Of a stretch of DNA of 64,000 nucleotides, positions 7,150 to 15,330 are shown in pieces. The notes below the pieces were generated by a model. It was not told the DNA's origin and ran no database searches. It saw only the letters and a program-made list of their open reading frames with translations. Location of the stretch: NCBI RefSeq assembly GCF_000720175.1, contig NZ_JOIX01000034.1:1-64000 (forward strand), in the 5' to 3' direction. The position numbers and the translations under genes were made by a program. The stretch's first letter is position 1; each line of letters starts with the position of its first letter. Source of the DNA: Streptomyces sp. NRRL S-337 (GTDB lineage Bacteria > Actinomycetota > Actinomycetes > Streptomycetales > Streptomycetaceae).

Positions 7150-7877
7150 GGCTTTCCTCCGGTGGCCAGCGCCTCGGGACCCTGCTGTTCGACGGGCAGT
7201 TTGCGGGAGAACCAGCCCTCGCCGCGGGGCACCGCCCGGCCGACCGAGGCCTTGGCGCGGCGTTCCAGCAGCCGCATGATCCGGGTCACCACGAACGCGA
7301 CCACGAAGTACAGGACGAGGATGATGCCGTAGACCTGGGCGCTCTGGCCGGTCGACAGCCGGGCCAGCTTGGCCTGGAACGTCAGCTCACCGATGGACAG
7401 CAGCGAGGCCAGCGCGGTGCCCTTGAGCAGCTCGATCAGCAGGTTGTTGAACGGCGGCATCATCTCGGGCACGGCCTGCGGCAATATCACCTTCCGCAGC
7501 CGCTGCCAGGGCGAGAAGCTCAGCGCGATGGCCGCCTCGCGCTGGGCGGGTGCCACGGCCTGGACGGCGCCGCGGACGATCTCGGAGCCGTACGCGCCGT
7601 ACGACAGGCCGAGCGCCAGGGTGCCCGCCCAGATGCCGACGAGCTGCCAGCCGAGCAGGGGCAGCGCGAAGAACAGCCAGAACATCAGCACCAGCGCCGA
7701 GGTGCCGCGGAAGAATTCGACGTAGACGCCGGACAGGAAGCGCACGATCCAGAAGCGGGAGGTGCGGGCGAGGCCGATGCCGAAGGCGACGGCGGCGGCG
7801 AGGGCGGCGCTGTAGACCATCAGCTGGACGGTGATCCACAGCCCTTTCAGGAAGAGTTCCCACAGCGCAGAGGTCAC
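7146..7877 (-). CDS. ehuC: ABC importer permease EhuC
   Basis: The 243-residue HisM-type permease has several hydrophobic segments (for example LWELFLKGLWITVQLMVYSA and LALGLSYGAYGSEIVRGAVQ). Its EAA loop is AQREAAIALSFSPWQRLRKV. It shares 4-base ATGA overlaps with ehuB upstream and ehuD downstream. A basic C-terminal tail of about 30 residues extends beyond the last membrane helix. Confidence 0.9.
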   Translation of the reverse strand: MTSALWELFLKGLWITVQLMVYSAALAAAVAFGIGLARTSRFWIVRFLSGVYVEFFRGTSALVLMFWLFFALPLLGWQLVGIWAGTLALGLSYGAYGSEIVRGAVQAVAPAQREAAIALSFSPWQRLRKVILPQAVPEMMPPFNNLLIELLKGTALASLLSIGELTFQAKLARLSTGQSAQVYGIILVLYFVVAFVVTRIMRLLERRAKASVGRAVPRGEGWFSRKLPVEQQGPEALATGGKP

Positions 7878-8779
7878 TTTTTGCAGAGCTCCTTCGCCGT
7901 GAGGTCGGTCATGAACTCCTCGGTGAATCCGTAGGGTTTGGCGATGCGCAGGAGTTCGCCGCTCTTCTTCATCTTGTGAAGTTCGCGGTTGAAGGCGTCG
8001 CGGAGTTTCGTCTCGCCGATGCGGAAGCCGTAGCCGCCGCCGTCGCGCTGGAGTTTGCCGTCGACCTTCGGGGTGAAGGGCGGGGTCATCTCGACCTTGG
8101 GGTGCTGGCCGGTCTTGAGCGCTTCGATCATGGTCAGGGCGGTGCCGGCGAAGCAGTCGATGCGGCCGGCCTCCAGCGCTTCCATGCCGGCGATCTGGTC
8201 GCCGTAGGTCTGGATGTCGCCTTTCCGTACGCCGTTGCCGACCGCGTAGTCGATCTCCGCGTAGCCGATTCCGGTGCCCATGCGGAGCCCGTGCCTGGCG
8301 ACGTCCGGATAGTCCTTGATCTTGTGCGGATTTCCCTTGGCGACGAGGAAGGCGTCCTTCGACTCGTAATCCGGGTCGGAGAACAGCACGGCCGCGCAGC
8401 GGGCCTTGTTGATGAACATGCCCGCGACGATCACGTCGTACTGGAAGGAGTGCAGTCCGGGCACCAGGGCGCCGAATTCGACGGGCACCGGCTCGAAATG
8501 CCGGACGCCGAGGCGCTGGAAGATGGTCTTGGCGACGGCGGGGGCCTCACCGGTCAGCTGGCCCTCGCTGTTGATGGAGGCGTAGGGCGGCTCACTGGCG
8601 ATACCCATCCGGACGGTGCCCTTGCTGCGCAGGTCGTCGAGGAGGTGTCCGCCGTCGGTCGCGCCGCTGATGTCGACCCGGGAGCAGCCCGTGGTCGCTC
8701 CGAGGGCACCCGCGCCGAGCGCCGCCACCCCCGCGAGCAGCGATCGGCGGCCGATGCCGCGTGGCAATGTGCCGGTCAT
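7874..8779 (-). CDS. ehuB: Substrate-binding lipoprotein EhuB
   Basis: The 301-residue extracellular binding protein captures substrate for EhuCD. The N-terminus (GRRSLLAGVAALGAG, then TTGC) combines a twin-arginine-like start with a lipobox, so it should be a lipoprotein anchored outside the membrane. The body is a family 3 periplasmic-binding fold. From memory, the ending SGELLRIAKPYGFTEEFMTD resembles proteins annotated as the ectoine/hydroxyectoine binder EhuB in many Streptomyces. The ATG at 8779 places the signal peptide correctly; upstream ATGs add an implausible leader and no ribosome binding site is obvious. The true ligand is uncertain because ectoine-degrading enzymes are missing next to it. 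Confidence 0.88.
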   Translation of the reverse strand: MTGTLPRGIGRRSLLAGVAALGAGALGATTGCSRVDISGATDGGHLLDDLRSKGTVRMGIASEPPYASINSEGQLTGEAPAVAKTIFQRLGVRHFEPVPVEFGALVPGLHSFQYDVIVAGMFINKARCAAVLFSDPDYESKDAFLVAKGNPHKIKDYPDVARHGLRMGTGIGYAEIDYAVGNGVRKGDIQTYGDQIAGMEALEAGRIDCFAGTALTMIEALKTGQHPKVEMTPPFTPKVDGKLQRDGGGYGFRIGETKLRDAFNRELHKMKKSGELLRIAKPYGFTEEFMTDLTAKELCKK

Positions 8780-8882
8780 TTTTGAGGTGTTCCATGGTGG
8801 TGGAGCCATGGGCGCGCGGCTACCCGAACACCCGGCAGATATGCCGATCGTTTCCGGCCCTTGATGCAAGCCCGTCCGGGGC

Positions 8883-8946
8883 GTGTTCCGTTCATGTTCC
8901 CTACTGGTCCCAAGTGTTCCGTACGCCGGTATTGCCCCCCTACGAT
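8883..8946. promoter_or_regulatory. Divergent ehuB / DUF3830 promoter region with repeated TGTTCC
   Basis: GTGTTCCGT occurs at 8883-8891 and 8914-8922, with a further TGTTCC near 8895. TACGAT at 8941-8946 is a good -10 box ending seven bases before the DUF3830 ATG, which predicts a leaderless mRNA. The repeats could be a shared operator for the divergent genes. Confidence 0.5.
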
Positions 8947-8952
8947 CTGAGC

Positions 8953-9453
8953 ATGACCGATCGCTTCATCGAAGTCTCGTTGGACAAGCGCGGCGTCAGC
9001 TGCACGGCCAAGATGCTCGACGACCGCGCTCCGATCACCTGTGACGCCGTGTGGGACGCCCTCCCGCTCGGCGGCGACGTCTACCACGCCAAGTACGCCC
9101 GCAATGAGATCTACGCCCTCGTCGAGCCGTTCGCGCCGGAGGAGCCGCCGCTGGAGAATCCGACGATCACCCCGATCCCCGGCGACCTGTGCTACTTCAC
9201 CTTCAGCGACACCCAGTTGGCCACCGCCTCCTACGGGTACGAGCGCGGGGCCAAGCACCGCGGCCGCGCCACCGTCGTCGACCTGGCGCTGTTCTACGAG
9301 CGCAACAACCTGCTGATCAACGGTGACGCGGGCTGGGTGCCGGGCATCGTGTGGGGCAGCGTCGTCGACGGCCTGGACCGGATGGCGGACGCCTGCCAGG
9401 ACCTGTGGCGGGCCGGCGCCCTGGGGGAGACCCTCTCCTTCCGGCGCGCCTGA
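8953..9453 (+). CDS. DUF3830 family protein (cyclophilin-like fold)
   Basis: The 166-residue protein matches my recollection of DUF3830, a small beta-rich, cyclophilin-like family of unknown function found beside amidase, racemase and transporter genes. It has no signal peptide or membrane segment. Distinctive segments are LPLGGDVYHAKYARNEIY, PGDLCYFTFSDTQL and YERNNLLINGDAGWVPG. It lies divergent from ehuB and convergent with the amidase gene. The -10 box seven bases upstream suggests leaderless translation. A binding or catalytic role on the imported compound is only inferred from context. Confidence 0.8.
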   Translation: MTDRFIEVSLDKRGVSCTAKMLDDRAPITCDAVWDALPLGGDVYHAKYARNEIYALVEPFAPEEPPLENPTITPIPGDLCYFTFSDTQLATASYGYERGAKHRGRATVVDLALFYERNNLLINGDAGWVPGIVWGSVVDGLDRMADACQDLWRAGALGETLSFRRA

Positions 9454-9476
9454 GGGACCGTCTCCGGCCGGTGCTC

Positions 9477-10892
9477 CTACGGGGCCGGGGGTGCGGGGAT
9501 CGCCGCGGCCCCCGCCTCGTAGAGGGCGTGCGCGGCGCGCAGCACGAGCGCGTCCGCATGCCGTGCGCCGACCAGCTGCACGCCGATCGGCAGCCCGTCC
9601 CCGTCCACCCCGCACGGCACGGTCGCCGCGGGCTGCTGGGTCATGTTGAACGGGTAGGTGAACGGCGTCCAGCCGGTCCAGCGGGTGTGGCCGGACCCGG
9701 CGGGCACCTCGACGCCCGCCTCGAAGGCGGTGATCGGTTCGGTCGGGGTCACCAGCAGGTCGTAGGTGTCGTGGAAGCGGCCCATCGCCTGGCCCAGCGC
9801 CATCCGGGTGTCGACCGCCGCCAGATAGTCCAGCGCGCGGTAGCGGGCGCCCTGCGCGACGATCTCGGCGAGCCCCGGGTCGAGCAGCGCCCGGTCCGCC
9901 TCGTCGACGTGCTCGACGACCCGGGCCGCTCCGCTGAACCACAGGACGTGGAAGGCCTCCACCGGGTCCGCGATGCCCGGGGCGGTCTCCTCGACGTGCG
10001 CGCCGAGCCCGGCGAGCACCTCGACGGCCGACCGGACCGCGGCCGCCACTTCGGGGGCCACCGGCACGTCCCAGCCCATTGTCGGGCTGTAGGCCACCCG
10101 CAGTCCGGCGACCGGGCCGTCCAGCGCCGCCCGGAACGAGCCCGTGGCGGGCCCGAGCTGGGACCAGTCCCGCCAGTCCGCGCCGCTGATCACGTCCAGC
10201 ATCAGCGCCGCGTCGGCCGCGTCGCGGGTCATCGGCCCGACGTGCGCCAGCGTCCCGAACGGGCTCGCCGGATACAGCGGCACCCGCCCGTAGGTCGCCT
10301 TCAGCGCGAAGATCCCGCAGAACGACGCCGGGATGCGCACCGATCCGCCGCCGTCGGTGCCCAGGCTCAGCGGCCCGGCGCCCAGCGCCACCGCCGCCGC
10401 GCTGCCGCCGCTGGACCCGCCCGAGGTGCGCCGCGGATCGTACGGATTGCCGGTCACCCCGTGCCGCGGCGAGTCGGTGACGCCCTTCCAGCCGAACTCC
10501 GGGGTGGTGGTCTTGCCGAGGAACACCGCACCGGACTCCCGCAGCCGGGCCACCGACGGCGCGTCCTCCTCCCACGGCCCCTCGGCCCGCACCGTCCGCG
10601 AACCGCGCAGCGTCGGGGTGCCCCGGGTCAGGATCAGGTCCTTGACGGTGACCGGCACCCCGTCCAGCGGCCCGGCCGGCGCCCCGCGGCGCCAGCGCTC
10701 CGCCGACTCCGTGGCCGCCGTCAGCGCCGGTTCCGCGTCGATCCGGGTGAAGCAGTTCGTGGCGGCGTGGGCGGCCTCGGCGCGTTCCAGGGCGGCCCGG
10801 GCGGCCTCGACGGGGGTGAACTCGCCGGCGGCGTAGCCGGCCGTCAGACGGGTGGCGGTGAGGTCGGCGAGGTGGGTCGGTTCGGTGGTCAT
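9477..10892 (-). CDS. Amidase-signature family hydrolase
   Basis: The 471-residue enzyme hydrolyses amide or carbamoyl bonds with the Ser-cisSer-Lys triad of the amidase-signature family. The lysine is K84 (GVPVTVKDL), the cis-serine lies in SGGSSGGSAAAV (about 160-161), and the nucleophile is S184 in GTDGGGSVRIPAS. It is cytoplasmic and appears complete. It follows the hydroxyacid dehydrogenase by about 80 bases on the same strand, probably one transcript. Next to the Ehu transporter it is a candidate for opening an amide in the imported substrate. The family is too broad to name the substrate. Confidence 0.93.
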   Translation of the reverse strand: MTTEPTHLADLTATRLTAGYAAGEFTPVEAARAALERAEAAHAATNCFTRIDAEPALTAATESAERWRRGAPAGPLDGVPVTVKDLILTRGTPTLRGSRTVRAEGPWEEDAPSVARLRESGAVFLGKTTTPEFGWKGVTDSPRHGVTGNPYDPRRTSGGSSGGSAAAVALGAGPLSLGTDGGGSVRIPASFCGIFALKATYGRVPLYPASPFGTLAHVGPMTRDAADAALMLDVISGADWRDWSQLGPATGSFRAALDGPVAGLRVAYSPTMGWDVPVAPEVAAAVRSAVEVLAGLGAHVEETAPGIADPVEAFHVLWFSGAARVVEHVDEADRALLDPGLAEIVAQGARYRALDYLAAVDTRMALGQAMGRFHDTYDLLVTPTEPITAFEAGVEVPAGSGHTRWTGWTPFTYPFNMTQQPAATVPCGVDGDGLPIGVQLVGARHADALVLRAAHALYEAGAAAIPAPPAP

Positions 10893-10974
10893 CCGTCCTC
10901 CGAGCGTCGGCCGCCCCGGGCGGGACGGCGGGCGGGGGCGGGGCGGCCGCGCCGGCGGCGGGCGGCCCGCGCCG

Positions 10975-11940
10975 TCACTGCACCGGCACGTACCCGAGCC
11001 GTTTGTCGACCACGTTGGCGAGCGGCTCGCCGGCCGCCCAGCGGTCGAAGTTGTCCTGGAACTGCTCGGCCAGCGCGTCCCGCCAGCCCAGTGTGTCGCC
11101 GCTCATGTGGGGCGAGACGATCAGGTGCGGCACGTCCCACAGCGGGCTGTCCGCGGGCAGCGGCTCGCTCTCGAAGACGTCCAGCGCGGCCGCCGCGATC
11201 CGCCACTCGCGCAGCGCCGCGATCAGGTCCGGCTCGACGACCAGGGGCCCGCGCCCGACGTTGACGAACCGGGCCCGCGGCGGCATCAGGCCGAACGCCT
11301 CCTTGCCGAACAGGCCCCGGGTGGCGTCGGTCAGCGGCGCCGCACAGATCACCCAATCCGCGTGCGGCAGTAGCCCGTTGAGCGCGTCAGCGGCGTGCAC
11401 CAGCCCGAAGTGCGGATCGTCCGGACGCTCCCGGCGGCCGACCAGCTCGACCTTGACACCCAGTGCCAGCAGGGTGCTGCCGATGGCCCGGCCGATCGGC
11501 CCGGAGCCGACGACCACGGCCCGGGTGCCGGCCAGCCGCAGCGTCTCGCGGTGCTGCCAGCGCCGCTGCCGCTGGAGCTCCCAACTTCCGTAGAAGTCCT
11601 TGGCCATGGCGATCACCAGGCCGGCGACGTACTCGGCGATCGGCTGCTCGAAGACGCCCCGGGCGTTGGTCACCACCGTGTCGTCGGCGACCAGCGCCGG
11701 GCACAGCAGCTGGTCCACGCCGGCGCTCGCGGTGTGCACCCAGCGCGGTTTCGGGCCCCGCTCCGGCCATGCCTCGCGGATCGCTTCGGAGGTGAAGTCC
11801 CAGGCCAACAGCACGTCGGCGGTGGGGAGTCGGCCGGCCAGCCCGGCCTCGTCGGTGAAGATCACCCGGGCCCGGCCGGTCAGCCGGTCGAGCGCGGGCG
11901 GCGGGTCGGATCCGAGGACGAGGACGGTGCTTTGGGACAT
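10975..11940 (-). CDS. D-2-hydroxyacid dehydrogenase family protein
   Basis: The 321-residue NAD(P)-dependent enzyme reduces 2-keto acids or oxidises D-2-hydroxy acids. The nucleotide-binding motif is VVVGSGPIGRAIG (about 143-154). The catalytic set is R230 (NVGRGPLV), E259 (FESEPLP) and H278 (SPHMSGDTLGW), so it should be active. The ATG at 11940 starts the conserved domain; a longer frame from 12021 would run over the promoter. A textbook minus-strand promoter lies 80-108 bases upstream. Gene order suggests it acts with the amidase and racemase-like proteins on one compound. Confidence 0.92.
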   Translation of the reverse strand: MSQSTVLVLGSDPPPALDRLTGRARVIFTDEAGLAGRLPTADVLLAWDFTSEAIREAWPERGPKPRWVHTASAGVDQLLCPALVADDTVVTNARGVFEQPIAEYVAGLVIAMAKDFYGSWELQRQRRWQHRETLRLAGTRAVVVGSGPIGRAIGSTLLALGVKVELVGRRERPDDPHFGLVHAADALNGLLPHADWVICAAPLTDATRGLFGKEAFGLMPPRARFVNVGRGPLVVEPDLIAALREWRIAAAALDVFESEPLPADSPLWDVPHLIVSPHMSGDTLGWRDALAEQFQDNFDRWAAGEPLANVVDKRLGYVPVQ

Positions 11941-12019
11941 GGCCAGAAACCGTTTCGAAAGGTGTGCCCGCTTCACTGGAACAGGGCGCCGACAGATGCC
12001 TGAGATGCGAGGATTGACC

Positions 12020-12048
12020 ACGCTAAGAAGTCGTATCTACCGTGTCAA
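12020..12048 (-). promoter_or_regulatory. Consensus-like promoter of the dehydrogenase-amidase operon
   Basis: On the minus strand, TTGACA (12048-12043), a 17-base spacer and TAGCGT (12025-12020) form a good vegetative promoter. The predicted leader before the ATG at 11940 is about 70 bases. Confidence 0.65.
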
Positions 12049-12148
12049 CAACGGCTCTGTCCCGACGTCCCGGCTTGCTCCGGCTGCACTTCCACCACGG
12101 CCACCGGCCCTGGTCATTCCAGCCCTTCGTTTCTTCTAGGGGCCTTCA

Positions 12149-13093
12149 ATGGACGTCTCTTTTCTGGGTGGCCCCCAGCCTCAGCTCGGTGTGGGCGTTG
12201 TCGCCCCTTTTGACTTCGCGCTCGACCGCGAGCTGTGGCGCTGGGTGCCCGACGACGTGTCCCTCCACCTCACCCGAACCCCCTTCGTGCCCGTCGAGGT
12301 GAGCCTCGATCTGGCCCGGCTGGTCAGCGAGCACGAGACGCTGGACGCTGCCGTCCAGGCGCTGTGCGCGGTGTCCCCGCAGGTCATCTGCTACGCCTGC
12401 ACCTCCGGCAGCTTCGTCGGCGGACTGGCGGGCGAGCGGGCGATGTGCGCCGCCATGGCACAGGCGGGGGACGTGCCCTCGCTCACCACCTCCGGCGCAC
12501 TGCTGGAGGCGCTGCGGGAGATCGGCGCACGGCGGATCGCCGTGGTCACCCCGTACACGAAATCGGTCACCGACTCCCTGGAGGACTACCTCGGCGAGGG
12601 CGGCATCACGGTCACCGGCCGCGCCTACCTCGGCCTGACCCGGCACATCTGGAAGGTGCCCTACCGCGACGTCGTCGACATGGCCCGGGCGGCCGTCGTC
12701 GGTTCCGCCGACGCCCTCTTCATCAGCTGCACGAACCTGCCGACGTACGACGTCATCCCGCAGCTGGAGGCGGAGTTGCGGATGCCGGTGCTGTCCGCCA
12801 ACCAGGTGACGATGTGGGCGGCGCTGCGCGCCATCGGGGTGCGGGCGGTGGGACCGTACCAGGCGCTGCTCGATCCGGTGGCGCGGCGCGGACCGGCCGC
12901 GATGACCGGCTGGGAGCCGCCGGGCGGCGGGTTGCTGTCGCCGGGCGGCGGGGCGCTGTCGCCGGACGGTGGGCCGCGGGCGACCCCGGAGGCCGCGTTC
13001 GCCGGACCGCCCGCTCCCCCCGACGGCGAACCGGACGGCGTCGAGCCGCCCCATCTGCCGCCGGACGACCCGGGCCTGCTGCCCCCGGTTTGA
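12149..13093 (+). CDS. Asp/Glu racemase superfamily protein (EutA / maleate isomerase type)
   Basis: This superfamily includes maleate cis-trans isomerase, arylmalonate decarboxylase and EutA of ectoine utilisation. The 314-residue protein has both catalytic cysteines in typical settings: C84 in YACTSGSF and C194 in [14 protein letters not shown]. It is therefore probably a functional isomerase or racemase. After about residue 255 it carries a Pro/Gly-rich disordered tail with repeats such as PPGGG and SPGGG, absent from standard relatives. The start has an AGGGG site at 12138. The second family member follows after 146 bases, likely in one operon, divergent from the dehydrogenase. The exact reaction is not known. 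Confidence 0.88.
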   Translation: MDVSFLGGPQPQLGVGVVAPFDFALDRELWRWVPDDVSLHLTRTPFVPVEVSLDLARLVSEHETLDAAVQALCAVSPQVICYACTSGSFVGGLAGERAMCAAMAQAGDVPSLTTSGALLEALREIGARRIAVVTPYTKSVTDSLEDYLGEGGITVTGRAYLGLTRHIWKVPYRDVVDMARAAVVGSADALFISCTNLPTYDVIPQLEAELRMPVLSANQVTMWAALRAIGVRAVGPYQALLDPVARRGPAAMTGWEPPGGGLLSPGGGALSPDGGPRATPEAAFAGPPAPPDGEPDGVEPPHLPPDDPGLLPPV

Positions 13094-13239
13094 GGTCGGT
13101 CCGAACCCGGCCCAAAACCGTACCGAGGATGCCGCCGGCGACCCCCGTGGCGCCGGCCGCGCTCCTGCCCCGGCTCACCGCCCGCCCCGACCACGCGCAC
13201 CACCCGGCACCCGCAGCCGCACACCCAAGGGAGACCCGC

Positions 13240-13962
13240 ATGGCATCGGTCGGCTTCCTCTACCCCGGCCACTCCGCGGAGGACGACTACCCCCGGCTCG
13301 AAGAGCTCCTGGGCGGCGCGGTCCGCCTGCCGCTCGTGCACACCGACATCGGCGAGGACGCCCACCGGGCCGACGCGCTGCTGGAGATGGGCTGCGCGAC
13401 CCGGCTGGCGGCCGGCGTCGACGAGCTGAAGGAGCGCGGCGCCCAGGCCGTCGTCTGGGCCTGCACCAGCGCCAGCTTCATCTACGGCTGGGAGGGCGCC
13501 CACGACCAGGTCCGCGCACTGTCCGCCACCGCCGGCCTGCCCGCCTCCAGTACGTCCTTCGCCTTCGCGCACGCCCTGACGGCGCTCGGCGCCCGCCGGG
13601 TGGCGATCGCCGCGACGTACCCGGACGACGTCGCCGAGTACTTCCGGGCGTTCTTGAAGTCCGCCGGTGCGGAGGTGGTCTCGACCCGCGGCAGCGGCAT
13701 CATCACCGCCGCCGAGGTCGGCACCTGGGGCCGCGAGGAGGTCCTCGCGCTCGCCCGCGCCGGCGACCACCCCGACGCCGAGGCCGTACTGCTCCCCGAC
13801 ACCGCCCTGCACACCGCCGCCCATCTGCCCGCCCTCGAAGCGGAGCTGCGCAAACCGGTGCTCACCGCCAATCAGGTGACGGCCTGGGAGGGCCTGCGCC
13901 TGCTGGACCGGCAACTGTGCCGCCCGGCCCTGGGGACACTGTTCGCCCGACCGGCGGAATAA
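13240..13962 (+). CDS. Asp/Glu racemase superfamily protein lacking the second catalytic cysteine
   Basis: The 240-residue protein is a compact relative of its upstream neighbour, sharing WACTSASF and the C-terminal [15 protein letters not shown]. The first cysteine is kept (C75). The position of the second is aspartate (D187, in LLPDTALHT). Two-cysteine racemases need both residues; arylmalonate decarboxylase works with only one, though it keeps the other one. A decarboxylase, a one-base isomerase or a non-catalytic partner of the upstream protein are all possible. AAGGGAG precedes the ATG by 8 bases. Confidence 0.87.
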   Translation: MASVGFLYPGHSAEDDYPRLEELLGGAVRLPLVHTDIGEDAHRADALLEMGCATRLAAGVDELKERGAQAVVWACTSASFIYGWEGAHDQVRALSATAGLPASSTSFAFAHALTALGARRVAIAATYPDDVAEYFRAFLKSAGAEVVSTRGSGIITAAEVGTWGREEVLALARAGDHPDAEAVLLPDTALHTAAHLPALEAELRKPVLTANQVTAWEGLRLLDRQLCRPALGTLFARPAE

Positions 13963-14024
13963 CTGGAGTTGCTCTCCGGTTGTCGCTGCGGCAGACCCGG
14001 CGACACGAGGAGAGGACCCGCACC

Positions 14025-15155
14025 GTGAGCGGCGAAGACGACAACCGGACCGGCGGCCCGACGCAGCACGACGACGGCGACGGAATACGCGGCACGGCCC
14101 GCGGCAGCGCCCCCGTGCCGCTGTCCGTCCTCGACCTGGTGACGGTCGGCGCCGGGCACACCGCCGCCGGCGCCGTCCGCACCGCCGTCGACCTCGCCCG
14201 TACGGCCGAGCGCCGCGGCTTCCACCGCTACTGGGTCGCCGAGCACCACTCCATGCCCGGTGTGGCCTCCTCCTCACCCGCGGTGCTGCTCGCCCACGTC
14301 GCCGCCCACACCGAACGCATCCGGCTCGGCTCCGGCGGCGTCATGCTGCCCAACCACGCCCCGCTGGTCATCGCCGAGCAGTTCGGCACCCTGGAGGCGA
14401 TGGCCCCCGGCCGGATCGACCTGGGCCTGGGCCGCGCGCCGGGCACGGACGGCGCCACCGCCGCGGCCCTGCGGCGCACCGAGCGGCTGAACGAGGCTGC
14501 TGATGATTTCCCGCAGCAGCTGGCCGAGTTGACCCGCTTTTTGGACGACACCTTCCCCGACGGCCATCCGTACGCGAGGATCCACGCGGTGCCGGGGCCG
14601 GTGCAGGCCACCTCGCCCGGCGGCGTCCAGTCCCCGCACCGGCCGCCGCTCTGGCTGCTGGGCTCGTCCGGCTTCAGCGCCCGGCTCGCCGGCTCGCTCG
14701 GCCTGCCGTTCGCCTTCGCGCACCACTTCTCCGCGGCCAACACCCTTCCCGCGCTCGACCTCTACCGCGCCTCGTTCCGCCCCTCCGAGGTCCTCGCCGA
14801 GCCGTACGCGCTGATCGGCGTCTCCGCGCTGGCCGCCGAGGACGAGCGGGAGGCCCGCCGCCAGGTCATGACCGGCGCGCTGGCGATGGTCCGGCTGCGC
14901 ACCGGCCGCCCCGGCCTCGTCCCCAGCCCCGAGGAGGCCGAGGCGTACTCCTTCAACGAGCTGGAGCGCGGCTTCGTCGACAGCTGGCTGTCCAACGTCG
15001 TCCACGGCACCCCCGACGCGGTTCGCCAGGGCCTCGACGACCTCGCCAAGCGCACGGGCGCGGACGAGTTGATGATCACGTCCAACGCGCACGGGGGCAC
15101 GGCGCGGGTCCGCTCGTACGAGCTGATCGCCGACGCGTACGGCTTCGCGGGCTGA
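14025..15155 (+). CDS. LLM-class flavin-dependent oxidoreductase
   Basis: The 376-residue protein belongs to the bacterial-luciferase-like family, which uses reduced FMN or F420. Recognisable parts are [11 protein letters not shown] at the start of the barrel, the [19 protein letters not shown] segment, [20 protein letters not shown], and [13 protein letters not shown]. It starts at GTG 14025 behind GAGGAGAGG, with a hydrophilic leader of about 30 residues. It follows the second racemase-like gene by 62 bases and may be co-transcribed, which would add an oxygenase or dehydrogenase step. A long inverted repeat ends the unit. Similar genes are common and often unlinked to a pathway. Confidence 0.9.
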   Translation: MSGEDDNRTGGPTQHDDGDGIRGTARGSAPVPLSVLDLVTVGAGHTAAGAVRTAVDLARTAERRGFHRYWVAEHHSMPGVASSSPAVLLAHVAAHTERIRLGSGGVMLPNHAPLVIAEQFGTLEAMAPGRIDLGLGRAPGTDGATAAALRRTERLNEAADDFPQQLAELTRFLDDTFPDGHPYARIHAVPGPVQATSPGGVQSPHRPPLWLLGSSGFSARLAGSLGLPFAFAHHFSAANTLPALDLYRASFRPSEVLAEPYALIGVSALAAEDEREARRQVMTGALAMVRLRTGRPGLVPSPEEAEAYSFNELERGFVDSWLSNVVHGTPDAVRQGLDDLAKRTGADELMITSNAHGGTARVRSYELIADAYGFAG

Positions 15156-15190
15156 GGCCGCTTGGGCCCGCCTCCCACGTTGTCGGCTTT

Positions 15191-15310
15191 CCCGCCGTGG
15201 GGGTTGCTGTTTCTTCCGCCTTCGGCGGGCGTGGGGGTTTTGGACCGGGCGCCCCCGGCTCTGAACCCCACCCCGCCGAAGGCGGAAAAGACAGCAACCA
15301 CCACGGCGGG
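15191..15310. terminator. 39-bp near-perfect inverted repeat, bidirectional terminator
   Basis: Arms 15191-15229 and 15272-15310 match at 36 of 39 positions when one is reverse-complemented, around a 42-base loop. Each arm also contains a small hairpin (CCGCC TTCG GGCGG type). It lies between two converging genes and should stop transcription both ways. Confidence 0.85.
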
Positions 15311-15330
15311 CCGGCCGAAAACGTGCGGCG

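Noticed and set aside
8776..10575. 599-codon minus-strand frame over the amidase and DUF3830 genes
   Set aside because: Gly/Arg-rich out-of-frame shadow; the in-frame amidase has a full catalytic triad.
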